Shown here: one piece after another, positions 35,004 to 43,767 of the stretch
Position numbering within the stretch: the first letter of the stretch is position 1
How the letters are laid out: each line of letters starts with the position of its first letter
Origin: Flavobacterium sp. Root935
GTDB taxonomy: Bacteria > Bacteroidota > Bacteroidia > Flavobacteriales > Flavobacteriaceae
Assembly: GCF_001429295.1 (NCBI RefSeq)
Contig: NZ_LMJL01000010.1
Location: 199,967 to 263,966 of the forward strand
Length of the DNA stretch: 64,000 bases
Direction: 5' to 3'
Translations under genes and position numbers: made by a program
Notes under the pieces: model-generated
The model's database searches: none
Told to the model about the DNA's origin: nothing
The model's input: the letters and a program-made list of their open reading frames with translations, nothing else

Positions 35004-37009
35004 GATAATTCTAATACAATTGTTGTGTTTTTGCTAATATTGGTTCCCGCCTGAATCGATTGATTCTTTACTTTCCCCATTCCATTTACTTTTACTTTTA
35101 AACCTAAATTCTCCAGTAAAGCAATTGCATCCATTCCCGGCATTCCTTTTAAATTCGGAATCTGATTAACCTTTTTATTGGCCTCCGCGATATATTTATC
35201 ATAACTAGCATCCTGTTTTGGAATTCTAGTATCTAATTTTTTAATCTTATTTGTTGAAGGCGCATCAGTAAAAATCTTTTGAGCGATTCTTTTAAAGACT
35301 GGCCCTGCAACATCTGCTCCGTAATAGTTATTCTTAGCCGTATTTGGCTTATGAACCACTACAATACAGGAATATTTCGGGTGATCTGCTGGAAAATAAC
35401 CCACAAAAGAAGAAGCATAGTACAAGGCTGATTTCCCTTCTTTTCCTCCATAATTCATTTGAGCTGTTCCTGTTTTTCCTGCCATCGAAAAATCTTTCGA
35501 ATACAATTTAGAACCTGTTCCTTTCTTCACCACATTAAGCAGTACTGCTTTCACTTTCTTTAATGTTTCTGGCGAACAAACTTTTGGATTTATAACTTCA
35601 ACATCAAATTTCTTGATAGTTTTATTCCACTCTTTAATTTCAGACACAAACTGCGGTTTTACCATCACACCATCATTTGCAACTGAATTGTATAATGCCA
35701 AAGTCTGCATTGGTGTAACTGAAACTCCATATCCAAATGCCATCCAAGGAAGCGAAACTCCTGACCAATGTTTGTCTCCTGGCTGTGGTATATATGGTCT
35801 TCCTTCTCCTTTGAAATGCAATCCCAGCGTCTTATTTAAGCCATAACTATTGACATGATTTACAAACTTAGATGGGTTATTTTTGTAATTTTCATAAACC
35901 GCTTGAACCATTACAGTATTTGATGAAAGTTCAAATCCACGTGCTAATGAAACCTTTCCATAACCTCCGTTGTGCGAGTCACGAACCGATCTTCCATAAT
36001 ATTTAACTACACCATTATGGCTGTCATAAACTGTACTTGTATCAGCTACTTTATCATCCAAAATTGCCATTAAATCAACCAACTTGAAAGTTGATCCCGG
36101 TTCATGAGATTCGGCAATTGCGTAATTTGTTGTTTCGTAATACGATCCGTCCTCTGCTCTTCCTAAATTTGAAATTGCTTTCACATGGCCTGTTTGTGTT
36201 TCCATAACTACAACACAGCCGTGATCTGCTTCATAATCTTGCAATTGTTTCAGCAAAGCATGATGCGCAATATCCTGAATAAAAACGTCTATAGTCGAAA
36301 TAACATCATAACCATCAATTGGATCTACTTCATTCAAATCACGAATTGGTTTCCACTGCCCTTTTGCAATTTTTTGTTTTAGAATTTTACCGTCTTTCCC
36401 GTTCAAATAACTCTTAAAAGCCCACTCAATTCCTTTTCCAACTTCTACACCAGTTGCAGGATCAACCCGATCGTAACCAATTGTTCTTTCTGCAATTTTT
36501 CCAATTGGATGTTTTCTAACAGTTTCTTGTTCAACTATAATCCCACCTTTAAAAGCGCCTAAATTAAATAATGGAAAACCTTTAATTTTCACATATTCGG
36601 TATAACTTAAATTGCGGGCAATCAAATAATAACGGTTTTTATTTTCGCGCGCTTTTCTTAATTCTTTTTCGTAATAACCTGATGGTCTGTCTAAAACAGT
36701 TTCTAAAGAATCTGCTAATTGCTTTACATACTTCTCAAAAGTTTCTTTTTTTGGCGCTTTTGCATCAAAACGAATTTCATAGTTCGGAATTGAGGTTGCC
36801 AATAAACTTCCATCAGCAGAATAAATATTTCCTTTGTTTGCCGGAATTACAAAATTTCTAACTGTACGCTGTTTAGCCAGTTTTCTATAATAATCTCCTT
36901 CAACCCACTGAATATTGGTTAACTTAACTACAATAGCAATTGCCATCAAAAAGATGAAAACTGCTACGAGGTAAATTCTGTAGGATATATGTTTATCTTC
37001 TACTGCCAT
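35000..37009 (-). CDS. ftsI: FtsI / PBP3-type transpeptidase with PASTA domain
   Basis: Septal DD-transpeptidase that crosslinks peptidoglycan with FtsW. 669 residues. One membrane anchor (about 10-30), PBP dimerisation domain (about 50-230), transpeptidase with nucleophile Ser306 in EPGSTFK, SSN in FELSSNTVM and KTGTAQ. A C-terminal PASTA domain (about 610-669, IPNLKGMPGMDAIALLENLGLKVKV) is present, unlike in E. coli. Overlaps ftsL by 10 bases and murE by four. Confidence 0.96.
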   Translation of the reverse strand: MAVEDKHISYRIYLVAVFIFLMAIAIVVKLTNIQWVEGDYYRKLAKQRTVRNFVIPANKGNIYSADGSLLATSIPNYEIRFDAKAPKKETFEKYVKQLADSLETVLDRPSGYYEKELRKARENKNRYYLIARNLSYTEYVKIKGFPLFNLGAFKGGIIVEQETVRKHPIGKIAERTIGYDRVDPATGVEVGKGIEWAFKSYLNGKDGKILKQKIAKGQWKPIRDLNEVDPIDGYDVISTIDVFIQDIAHHALLKQLQDYEADHGCVVVMETQTGHVKAISNLGRAEDGSYYETTNYAIAESHEPGSTFKLVDLMAILDDKVADTSTVYDSHNGVVKYYGRSVRDSHNGGYGKVSLARGFELSSNTVMVQAVYENYKNNPSKFVNHVNSYGLNKTLGLHFKGEGRPYIPQPGDKHWSGVSLPWMAFGYGVSVTPMQTLALYNSVANDGVMVKPQFVSEIKEWNKTIKKFDVEVINPKVCSPETLKKVKAVLLNVVKKGTGSKLYSKDFSMAGKTGTAQMNYGGKEGKSALYYASSFVGYFPADHPKYSCIVVVHKPNTAKNNYYGADVAGPVFKRIAQKIFTDAPSTNKIKKLDTRIPKQDASYDKYIAEANKKVNQIPNLKGMPGMDAIALLENLGLKVKVNGMGKVKNQSIQAGTNISKNTTIVLELS

Positions 37010-37347
37010 ATTCTTTTAAAGAAATTTTTTTCTTCTTCTTTTGTAACTTCTATTTTAACTGGAGGAACTGTAGAAGGAAAGATTTGTTTTTCCTTCATTT
37101 TATCAGAAATCGTTGACTCCATTTTTAATTTCATTAATTCTGAACGTCGATCTACAAATTCAGACCTCAATTCTTTTACTTCATTGTTTAATTTCGCTAT
37201 TTCAAAAACCTTTTGCTCGTATCGCTGTGTATTTGCAATCATCAAAATGGCCAGCAGGATTATAAAAACAATAAAACGCCAATTTTTTACCGCATCATCA
37301 TGTATCAGAAATCTTGCTTTTAATATGCTAAACACGCCGCTTTTCAT
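37000..37347 (-). CDS. ftsL: FtsL-like division protein
   Basis: 115 residues. Short cytoplasmic N-terminus, one membrane segment (about 25-40, WRFIVFIILLAILMIA), then a coiled coil (VFEIAKLNNEVKELRSEFVDRRSELMKLKMES). The C-terminal part is charged (VTKEEEKNFFKRIWQ). Sequence is poorly conserved in general. The call rests on topology and position between rsmH and ftsI. Confidence 0.88.
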   Translation of the reverse strand: MKSGVFSILKARFLIHDDAVKNWRFIVFIILLAILMIANTQRYEQKVFEIAKLNNEVKELRSEFVDRRSELMKLKMESTISDKMKEKQIFPSTVPPVKIEVTKEEEKNFFKRIWQ

Positions 37348-37368
37348 TTTTTCCTACCTTAATATATA

Positions 37369-38277
37369 TTATATCTTTTCAGCAACTCTTAATTTGGCAC
37401 TTCTTGCTCTATTATTGATTTTGATTTCCTCATTATCTGGAACAATCAATTTTCCTATTGTTTTAAATGGAACTGAAAAATTTCCGAAAAAATCTCTTTC
37501 TGGTTCTCCTTCAAACATTCCGTTTTTGATAAATCTTTTTACCAGACGATCTTCTAAAGAATGATAAGAGATTACAGAAAATCTTCCTCCTGGTTTTAAA
37601 ACCTCCAATGACTGCTCGATGAATTCTTTCAAAACATCCATTTCCTGATTTACCTCAATTCGAATAGCCTGATAAATCTGGGCCAATATTTTATTTCGAA
37701 CTTTCTCTGGTAAATATTTCTTCAAAACATCTTTTAATTCGTCTGTCGTTTTGATCGGATAATCTCTTCTTGCCTCTACAATTGTTCTTGCTAAAACTGG
37801 TGCATTCTTCAACTCCCCATAATCAAAAAAAACACGACGTAAATCCTGTTCTTCATATTCATTAACCACTCGATAAGCATTCAAATCATTTTTTTGACTC
37901 ATCCGCATATCTAGTTCGGCATCAAATCTGGTTGAAAAACCTCTTTCTGGAACATCGAACTGATGTGACGAAACTCCTAAATCTGCCAAGATTCCGTCTA
38001 CCGATTTTACTCCGTGAAAACGTAAAAATCTTTTTAAAAACCTAAAATTCTCATTTATCAAGGTAAACCTTTCGTCTGGCAATGCATTTGCAAGTGCATC
38101 TTCGTCTTGATCAAATGCAAACAGCCTTCCGTTTGGCCCTAATCTTTTTAAAATTTCTTTTGAATGACCACCGCCTCCAAACGTAACATCTACATACACA
38201 CCATCAGGTTTAATATTTAAACCATCTACTGTTGGATGAAGCAAAACCGGATTATGATATTCCATTGTCGTCGTCAT
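37369..38277 (-). CDS. rsmH: RsmH (MraW), 16S rRNA C1402 N4-methyltransferase
   Basis: SAM-dependent enzyme that methylates C1402 of 16S rRNA in the P site. 302 residues. MEYHNPVLLHPTVDGLNIKPDGVYVDVTFGGGGHSKEIL near the N-terminus (SAM motif), ILADLGVSSHQFDVPERGFS, RIEVNQEMDVLKEFIEQSLEVLKPGGRFSVISYHSLEDRLVKRF and the end NNRARSAKLRVAEKI. All are standard RsmH signatures. A start four codons later (38265) is possible. Both overlap the end of mraZ (26 or 14 bases). Confidence 0.97.
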   Translation of the reverse strand: MTTTMEYHNPVLLHPTVDGLNIKPDGVYVDVTFGGGGHSKEILKRLGPNGRLFAFDQDEDALANALPDERFTLINENFRFLKRFLRFHGVKSVDGILADLGVSSHQFDVPERGFSTRFDAELDMRMSQKNDLNAYRVVNEYEEQDLRRVFFDYGELKNAPVLARTIVEARRDYPIKTTDELKDVLKKYLPEKVRNKILAQIYQAIRIEVNQEMDVLKEFIEQSLEVLKPGGRFSVISYHSLEDRLVKRFIKNGMFEGEPERDFFGNFSVPFKTIGKLIVPDNEEIKINNRARSAKLRVAEKI

Positions 38278-38725
38278 TAATATTTCCCATTACTTCTTCG
38301 GCTAAATCTGCAAAATCCATATCTTCGCCGCTTATTGATTTTTCGTATAAATCTTTATCCCAAATCTCCACAATATTAACCGCAGATGAAAAAACCACAT
38401 CTTTAGAAATACTTGCAAACGTTACCAAATCTTTTGGAATAAGCAGTCTTCCTAATGCATCAACCTCAACCACTTTAACACCAGCAGTAAACCTCCTAAT
38501 GAAATCGTTATTCTTTTTTACAAAGCGATTAAGCTTGTTTATTTTTTTCATCATCGCATCCCATTCTTCCATTGGATACAATTCTAAACACGGCTGAAAA
38601 ACAGAACGCTTCAAAACAAACCCGCTTTGAAGAGAAGCCGTCAATTGCTTTTTCAAAGGTGCAGGCATCATTAGCCTCCCTTTAGCATCGACTTTACATT
38701 CATATGTTCCAACAATTGTGTTCAA
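38252..38725 (-). CDS. mraZ: MraZ, transcriptional regulator of the dcw cluster
   Basis: AbrB-fold DNA-binding protein, usually a ring-shaped repressor or activator of its own operon. 157 residues with two SpoVT/AbrB-like repeats: GTYECKVDAKGRLMMPAPLKKQL (6-28) and VEVDALGRLLIPKDLVTFA (about 86-104), each with the conserved D-x-(K)GR(L) core, and a C-terminal acidic tail (DMDFADLAEEVMGNINDDD). The start codon is TTG. First gene of the operon. Phased GTGGT boxes lie directly upstream, so autoregulation is likely. Confidence 0.95.
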   Translation of the reverse strand: MNTIVGTYECKVDAKGRLMMPAPLKKQLTASLQSGFVLKRSVFQPCLELYPMEEWDAMMKKINKLNRFVKKNNDFIRRFTAGVKVVEVDALGRLLIPKDLVTFASISKDVVFSSAVNIVEIWDKDLYEKSISGEDMDFADLAEEVMGNINDDDNGIS

Positions 38726-38750
38726 AAAAACTAGTTAACATGTTATACAG

Positions 38751-38758
38751 CAAAAATA
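38751..38758 (-). promoter_or_regulatory. -7 promoter box of the dcw operon
   Basis: Minus-strand TATTTTTG, exact TAnnTTTG, 25 bases before the mraZ TTG start. The -33 region coincides with the MraZ boxes. Confidence 0.65.
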
Positions 38759-38770
38759 TAAAAAATATTA

Positions 38771-38829
38771 CCACATTTTACCACTTTATACCACTTTGTT
38801 AATAAGTTTAACCACATTGGTACCACTTT
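38771..38829 (-). promoter_or_regulatory. Predicted MraZ-binding box cluster
   Basis: Five GTGG cores on the minus strand (CCAC on + at 38771, 38781, 38791, 38812 and 38823). The three nearest the promoter are spaced exactly 10 bases and read AAAGTGGT/AATGTGGT. The two distal ones are 11 apart and lie 21 from the third. Ten-base direct repeats of this type are the known recognition pattern of MraZ (TGGGN in E. coli, AAAGTGK in Mycoplasma). They overlap the -33 position of the promoter at 38751. The rest of the gap to 39060 is AT-rich and holds nothing else I recognise. Confidence 0.75.
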
Positions 38830-39067
38830 CTATAATTAACAAACAATCAATACATTAACTATTAATTAACAGATTAATAAATACGTTATTCATTCGAAAA
38901 AATAATGCGCTAATTTTCTTAAAAAATTGATTATAATGCAGATTTATTAACATTTTAAGATTTTAACAAAACATGCATTAATTACTGGTTTTTAACGGAT
39001 TAGAAATTCTACCGAAATTATCTAGTTAAAAAATGGCAGCAAAAATTCATTTTTATTTATTTAACCC

Positions 39068-39075
39068 TATATTTG
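39068..39075 (+). promoter_or_regulatory. -7 promoter box of the hydrolase-engB unit
   Basis: TATATTTG, exact TAnnTTTG, 27 bases before the ATG at 39103. Confidence 0.6.
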
Positions 39076-39102
39076 TCGAAATTGAAATTGGCATTAGATT
39101 AG

Positions 39103-39867
39103 ATGGACAAACACTACAAAAAAGAAGGCAAATACAGCTATTTTGAAGCTGGAGAAGGTACACCTATCGTTATTCTGCATGGGTTAATGGGAGGTCTTAG
39201 TAACTTTGATGGTGTAGCACAATATTTCCCAACAAAAGGATATAAAGTTGTTATCCCGGATTTGCCAATATATACTCAAAGTATTTTAAAAACTAACGTA
39301 AAAAGTTTTGCCAAGTACGTAAAAGATTTTATTACTTTTAAAGGATTTGACAAAGTAATTCTTCTGGGAAATTCTTTAGGAGGACATATCGCATTGTACC
39401 ACACAAAGCTTTATCCCGAAAAAGTTGCTGGACTTGTAATCACTGGAAGTTCTGGTCTTTACGAGAGTGCAATGGGAGACAGTTACCCTAGAAGAGGCGA
39501 TTACGAATACATCAGGAAGAAAGCTGAAGATGTATTTTATGACCCAAAAATTGCAACTCCTGAACTTATTGATGAAGTTTACGCAACCGCTAATGACCGC
39601 ATCAAATTAATTAAAACTTTAACAATTGCTAAGAGTGCAATTCGTCATAATATGGCTAAAGATTTACCAAAAATGGATGTAGAAACCTGCATTATTTGGG
39701 GTAAAAATGACTCTGTAACGCCGCCAAATGTTGCAGAAGAATTTGATAAATTATTGCCAAATTCAACTTTATATTGGATTGACAAATGTGGACACGCCGC
39801 TATGATGGAACATCCTGATGAATTTAATGAAATTCTAGAGAAATGGCTCACTGAGCAGAAATTATAG
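39103..39867 (+). CDS. Alpha/beta-hydrolase fold protein
   Basis: 254 residues, cytoplasmic. Oxyanion-hole segment ILHGLMGG (24-31), nucleophile elbow GNSLGGH with Ser91, acid in WGKNDSVTPP (Asp near 203) and His in CGHAAMMEHPDEF (near 231), so the catalytic triad is complete. Closest in style to the esterase/C-C hydrolase group. Substrate unknown. It precedes engB by 43 bases on the same strand. Confidence 0.88.
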   Translation: MDKHYKKEGKYSYFEAGEGTPIVILHGLMGGLSNFDGVAQYFPTKGYKVVIPDLPIYTQSILKTNVKSFAKYVKDFITFKGFDKVILLGNSLGGHIALYHTKLYPEKVAGLVITGSSGLYESAMGDSYPRRGDYEYIRKKAEDVFYDPKIATPELIDEVYATANDRIKLIKTLTIAKSAIRHNMAKDLPKMDVETCIIWGKNDSVTPPNVAEEFDKLLPNSTLYWIDKCGHAAMMEHPDEFNEILEKWLTEQKL

Positions 39868-39910
39868 CCTCTGACTTTCGATTTTAAGAAGGTTTTAAAA
39901 AACAAAATAC

Positions 39911-40543
39911 ATGAAAATTAATAGCGCCGAATTTATTATCAGTAATTCTGATGCTTCAAAATGCCCAGCTGAGTTTCTGCCGGAATACGCATTTATAGGC
40001 CGATCAAACGTAGGTAAATCATCGTTGATAAACATGATTACCAACCATAAAAATTTAGCAAAAACATCTGGAAGACCAGGAAAAACTCAATTAATAAATC
40101 ACTTTAAAATCAACAATAATTGGTTTTTAGTCGATTTACCAGGTTACGGTTATGCTAAAGTTTCAAAAAAAACTAAATCTGTTTTTCAGCAGTTTATTAC
40201 TGATTATTTTGAAAACAGAGAACAACTTGTTTGTGCTTTTGTTTTGATTGATATTCGCCACGAAGCCCAAAAAATAGACATTGAATTTATGTCTTATATG
40301 GGAGAAAGCGAAATTCCGTTTTGTATTATTTTCACTAAAGCTGATAAAATCAGTAAAGTAAAAGTAGACTCTCATATTGCTGCTTACAAAAAACAAATGT
40401 ACGCCAACAACTGGGCTGAAATGCCGCAATATTTCGTAACCTCATCTACAGAATCAATCGGAAAAGAAGAACTTTTGTCTTACATTGATGAAGTAAACCA
40501 AGAGGTTTTTAAGAACAACAGCGGATTTTTAAATTCTATTTAA
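39911..40543 (+). CDS. engB: EngB/YsxC/YihA ribosome-assembly GTPase
   Basis: Essential GTPase in 50S subunit maturation. 210 residues. G1 GRSNVGKS (30-37), G2 Thr in KTSGRPGKTQ, G3 DLPGYGYAKV (about 76-85), G4 TKADK and G5-like TSSTES. The N-terminal AEFIISNSDASKCPAEFLPEYAFIG and the spacing match EngB. Gene order with an alpha/beta-hydrolase upstream is common in flavobacteria. Confidence 0.97.
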   Translation: MKINSAEFIISNSDASKCPAEFLPEYAFIGRSNVGKSSLINMITNHKNLAKTSGRPGKTQLINHFKINNNWFLVDLPGYGYAKVSKKTKSVFQQFITDYFENREQLVCAFVLIDIRHEAQKIDIEFMSYMGESEIPFCIIFTKADKISKVKVDSHIAAYKKQMYANNWAEMPQYFVTSSTESIGKEELLSYIDEVNQEVFKNNSGFLNSI

Positions 40544-40563
40544 AACATCAATTCTAAATATTT

Positions 40564-40610
40564 AAACTCCAAATTCCAAAGTATTAAAAATGGAATTTGG
40601 AGTTTTTTTA
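40564..40610 (+). terminator. Terminator after engB
   Basis: Stem AACTCCAAATTCCA / TGGAATTTGGAGTT (about 40565-40578 with 40591-40604), then a T-run. The stem uses the AAATTCCAA word seen in several intergenic repeats. Confidence 0.75.
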
Positions 40611-40634
40611 TTATTAGTCATCAGTTTTAGAAAA

Positions 40635-41303
40635 TTAGAGAATATCTTTCAACTTGAATTCCTTAGCATTCCTTTTATATCTTAAAACTTTCCATTCTTT
40701 AAATATTAAGAATTGATACAAGATGTAAAACAAAGAATTAAAAAACCAAAAATCAAGTACAAATGGTTCAGTAAAAATTACTGAATCGGTATTACCACTC
40801 AAAAAAATACTTAAACTGCTGATAAGGTAAATTATCAATCCATTAGAGAAATACAAATAATCTAGTTTAGCAATTCGAATATTTTGTATCACAAAAGTAA
40901 GTGCATATACAATCAGTAACACTGAGGTAACACCAATTTCAAACAAATTAAACTTCCAGTAAAGATCTGGTTTTCTGTAATATTGTATCGCCAATAAAAT
41001 TAAAACCAGTACAAGAAAAAAAAGTACTGTATTTTTCAACCTAACATTTGTAAACAAAGTCCAAAAGAATATACTTAAAGCAATAAATTGAAAAATAAAG
41101 TAGTAATGGGAAAGGAAAAAATTTGATCCCGGTCTATAAAACCCAATAATATTACAGCACAATTCCTGCACAAATAAAAACATCAGATAAACCGTAATTA
41201 TGAAATACTGGACATCTTTGTTTTTTCGCGTCGTATAAAAAAGAATGCTATTTAACAACAAAAAAAATAATCCGACAAGACTTACTAGAAATGGGAACAG
41301 CAT
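40635..41303 (-). CDS. Hypothetical seven-segment membrane protein
   Basis: 222 residues, almost wholly hydrophobic, with about seven membrane segments (first MLFPFLVSLVGLFFLLLNSILFY) and a short basic C-terminus (EWKVLRYKRNAKEFKLKDIL). The layout resembles stand-alone 7TM sensor modules found in Bacteroidota without the usual kinase part. I cannot name a function. Single gene between two terminators. Confidence 0.65.
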   Translation of the reverse strand: MLFPFLVSLVGLFFLLLNSILFYTTRKNKDVQYFIITVYLMFLFVQELCCNIIGFYRPGSNFFLSHYYFIFQFIALSIFFWTLFTNVRLKNTVLFFLVLVLILLAIQYYRKPDLYWKFNLFEIGVTSVLLIVYALTFVIQNIRIAKLDYLYFSNGLIIYLISSLSIFLSGNTDSVIFTEPFVLDFWFFNSLFYILYQFLIFKEWKVLRYKRNAKEFKLKDIL

Positions 41304-41409
41304 ACAATCTAATTTTACCTTACTAAAGTAATCTATAAAAATAAACCTCCTTAAAATTTTTGATTAATTTTATTTTAAAAGCGAAAGAAGATCCCTTAAA
41401 GAGGAAATA

Positions 41410-41460
41410 AAAAATCCCAAATTCCAATTTTTAAAGCTTGGCATTTGGGATTTCTTTTTT
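41410..41460 (-). terminator. Terminator after gldC
   Basis: Imperfect stem AAATCCCAAATTCCA / TGGCATTTGGGATTT, with a T-run on both strands (minus-strand use after gldC is expected). Built from AAATTCCAA-type words. Confidence 0.65.
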
Positions 41461-41472
41461 TTATTAGAATTT

Positions 41473-41811
41473 TTATTGTTTTGTCAGCTCCAATTTTTCA
41501 GCGAAATAATCACAGAAATCTTTCATGGTGTCAGACATTTTTTCATCGTCTGTAGCACGTTTAAAAGTATCTGACATTGCTACTAGAGTCTGGTGGAAGA
41601 AAATCTTCATTTCGTCTACCGGCATATCTTTTGTCCATAAATCGATACGCATTGTTTCTTTTGCTTTACTGTCCCAAATAGACAACATTATAGCTTTTGC
41701 TTCTTCAGCGTTAACTCCGCCATCTTGAGCGCTCCAAGTTAATTTTTCGGGAACGCGGTTTTCGTCTAATTCTACGTTGAATTTAATCTCTGAATTTATT
41801 GTGTCTGCCAT
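41473..41811 (-). CDS. gldC: GldC, gliding-motility associated protein
   Basis: 112 residues, soluble, no signal. Sequence is typical of flavobacterial GldC: SEIKFNVELDENRVPEKLTWSAQDGG, KAIMLSIWDSKAKETMRIDLWTKDMPVDEMKIFFHQTL. In Flavobacterium johnsoniae GldC is not essential for gliding but improves it. Its ATG shares a base with the gldB stop (TAATG), so the pair is translationally coupled. Confidence 0.95.
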   Translation of the reverse strand: MADTINSEIKFNVELDENRVPEKLTWSAQDGGVNAEEAKAIMLSIWDSKAKETMRIDLWTKDMPVDEMKIFFHQTLVAMSDTFKRATDDEKMSDTMKDFCDYFAEKLELTKQ

Positions 41812-42767
41812 TATTTCTTAGGTTTATATTTTGATTTTTCGAAAATTTCTTTGGGCTGAACTTTAAATAATTCAGCTAAAGAAACATTATTATTTTTCAT
41901 ATAAGAACGCACCATCTGCCACCCAATCCAAGCGCCTACACGGCCTGGAGAATCGTTGTCTATTTCCAAATAAAATTTAGAAAAAGGAGCTGGTGTCATA
42001 AATCGCGTCGTCAATTTTGGATCATCGCTGTACAGCATTTCATTTTCTATAAAATAACGCCACATATAGGCTTCATTTTCTTCACACCATTTAATCTGCT
42101 CTGGTGTATAACCCATTTTTTCTGCATCTGTATAATCTGGAAGAAGCAGGTCTTTTGCATAAAGCTGTTTTCCTTCAAAAACCATTTGAGCCACTAAACT
42201 CCTGTCTGGTAAATTTGGGATATTTCGGTAAGAAAAACTCGAAACTACATCTGGCATAATCTGTCTTTCCTCAAAATTCTGTTTTAAATAGTTTGGAAAT
42301 TCATAAAACTTATGATCTTTCCCCAGATAGAGTTCTAAAGCTACAATTACAAGGCTATCTGCATAAATTGCTTTTGCACTATAATCCATCTCACCAATAA
42401 CTGTAATGACTTTTGGAATTTTAGTTTTAGGGAAATAATATTTTACGTGTTGAAAAAGAGCATCAAACTCTTTACGAACTGGTTCAAAATTGCTGTATTT
42501 TTTTTGTACCTCTTCATAAACTTCCTTCCAGATCGGATCGTTCATTTTCTGCAGCCAAATATTGTCATCATTGCCGGCAGGAAAGAAAAAAGGATATTGT
42601 TTTTTCACCTTTGCAAGATCTTGAGGTTTGGTCTCAAAAAATACCTTATCAAAACGTTCTACTTTTATATCAACGGGAATTTCTTCTACTTCTTTTTCAA
42701 CCTTAGATTTTTGATCGCAAGACAAAAAAAACAGGCACAGAACCACTGCAAAGCGATAAATTTTCAT
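41811..42767 (-). CDS. gldB: GldB, gliding-motility lipoprotein
   Basis: Lipoprotein required for gliding and for the type IX secretion-linked motility machinery in flavobacteria. 318 residues. Lipobox FFLSC with Cys17, then IPVDIKVERFDKVFFETKPQDLAKVKKQYPFFFPAGNDD, YYFPKTKIPKVITVIGEMDYSAKAIY, and the C-terminal FMTPAPFSKFYLEIDNDSPGRVGAWIGWQMVRSYMKNN, all typical of GldB. It is found in the standard gldB-gldC order, divergent from nadE. Confidence 0.96.
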   Translation of the reverse strand: MKIYRFAVVLCLFFLSCDQKSKVEKEVEEIPVDIKVERFDKVFFETKPQDLAKVKKQYPFFFPAGNDDNIWLQKMNDPIWKEVYEEVQKKYSNFEPVRKEFDALFQHVKYYFPKTKIPKVITVIGEMDYSAKAIYADSLVIVALELYLGKDHKFYEFPNYLKQNFEERQIMPDVVSSFSYRNIPNLPDRSLVAQMVFEGKQLYAKDLLLPDYTDAEKMGYTPEQIKWCEENEAYMWRYFIENEMLYSDDPKLTTRFMTPAPFSKFYLEIDNDSPGRVGAWIGWQMVRSYMKNNNVSLAELFKVQPKEIFEKSKYKPKK

Positions 42768-42867
42768 TTTATTTTAATTAGATTTGTGTTACCAGAATTT
42801 AAAGTAAATGTATACTTTGAAATAATTCTGCAAATATACATCCCTGCATTTTAAAACTTAAACTATT

Positions 42868-43674
42868 ATGGCTAAAAAAAGTACAATTCAGACAGAAAAA
42901 GTAAATACGCATATTGTAGAGTGGTTAAAAAATTATGCCAATAACGCAAAAGTAAACGGTTTTGTAATCGGAATCTCTGGCGGTGTAGACTCTGCGGTAA
43001 CTTCAACTTTATGCGCGCAGACAGGACTGAAAGTATTGTGTGTAGAAATGCCTATTCATCAGGCAGAAAGTCAAGTAAGCAGAGCAAAAGAACATATTGA
43101 ACAGCTAAAAAAGCGTTTCCCAAATGTTTCTGATGTTCAAACTAATTTGACTGAAACTTTTGAATCTTTTAAAAATGCTGTTCCCAAAACAGATGATGAT
43201 GCAAAAGTAAGCTTAGCATTGGCCAATACACGCGCTCGTATAAGAATGACTTCTTTGTATTACTTAGCTGGTCTTCACGGTTTACTAGTTGCTGGAACTG
43301 GTAATAAAGTAGAAGATTTTGGAGTAGGTTTTTACACTAAATATGGAGATGGCGGCGTAGATTTAAGTCCGATTGCCGATTTAATGAAATCTGATGTTTA
43401 TGCATTAGGAGAATTTTTAGAAATTCCGCAGTCAATTTTAACAGCAGCACCTACAGATGGTTTATTTGGAGATAATCGTACCGATGAAGATCAATTAGGG
43501 GCAAGTTATGATGAACTCGAATGGGCAATGTTAGCCGCGGAGTCAGGAAAAACGGCAGATGACTTCGAGGGGAGAGAAAAATCTGTCTTTGAAATTTATA
43601 AAAGATTAAACACCAGCAACAAGCATAAAATGGACCCAATTCCGGTGTGTACTATACCAAAAACGTTAAAATAA
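42868..43674 (+). CDS. nadE: NH3-dependent NAD+ synthetase
   Basis: Amidates nicotinic acid adenine dinucleotide to NAD+. 268 residues. PP-loop SGGVDSA (37-43) for ATP, RARIRMTSLYYLAG, GTGNKVEDFGVGFYTKYGDGGVDLSPIADLMKSDVYALG and APTDGLFGDNRTDEDQLG. There is no glutaminase domain, so free ammonia is the nitrogen donor. It is next to gldB, an order seen in flavobacteria. Confidence 0.95.
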   Translation: MAKKSTIQTEKVNTHIVEWLKNYANNAKVNGFVIGISGGVDSAVTSTLCAQTGLKVLCVEMPIHQAESQVSRAKEHIEQLKKRFPNVSDVQTNLTETFESFKNAVPKTDDDAKVSLALANTRARIRMTSLYYLAGLHGLLVAGTGNKVEDFGVGFYTKYGDGGVDLSPIADLMKSDVYALGEFLEIPQSILTAAPTDGLFGDNRTDEDQLGASYDELEWAMLAAESGKTADDFEGREKSVFEIYKRLNTSNKHKMDPIPVCTIPKTLK

Positions 43675-43767
43675 TTTTTTTTAACATTTGTCTGCAATTA
43701 ATTACAGAATTTATTTATTAATTTTACAGTTCCAAAAACATGAACAATTCTAAAAAAGGTAAAAATT

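Noticed and set aside
42780..42867. Promoter for nadE/gldB in their divergent gap
   Set aside because: Only partial matches (TACTTTG, TACATTTA) to TAnnTTTG at inconvenient positions, so not annotated.
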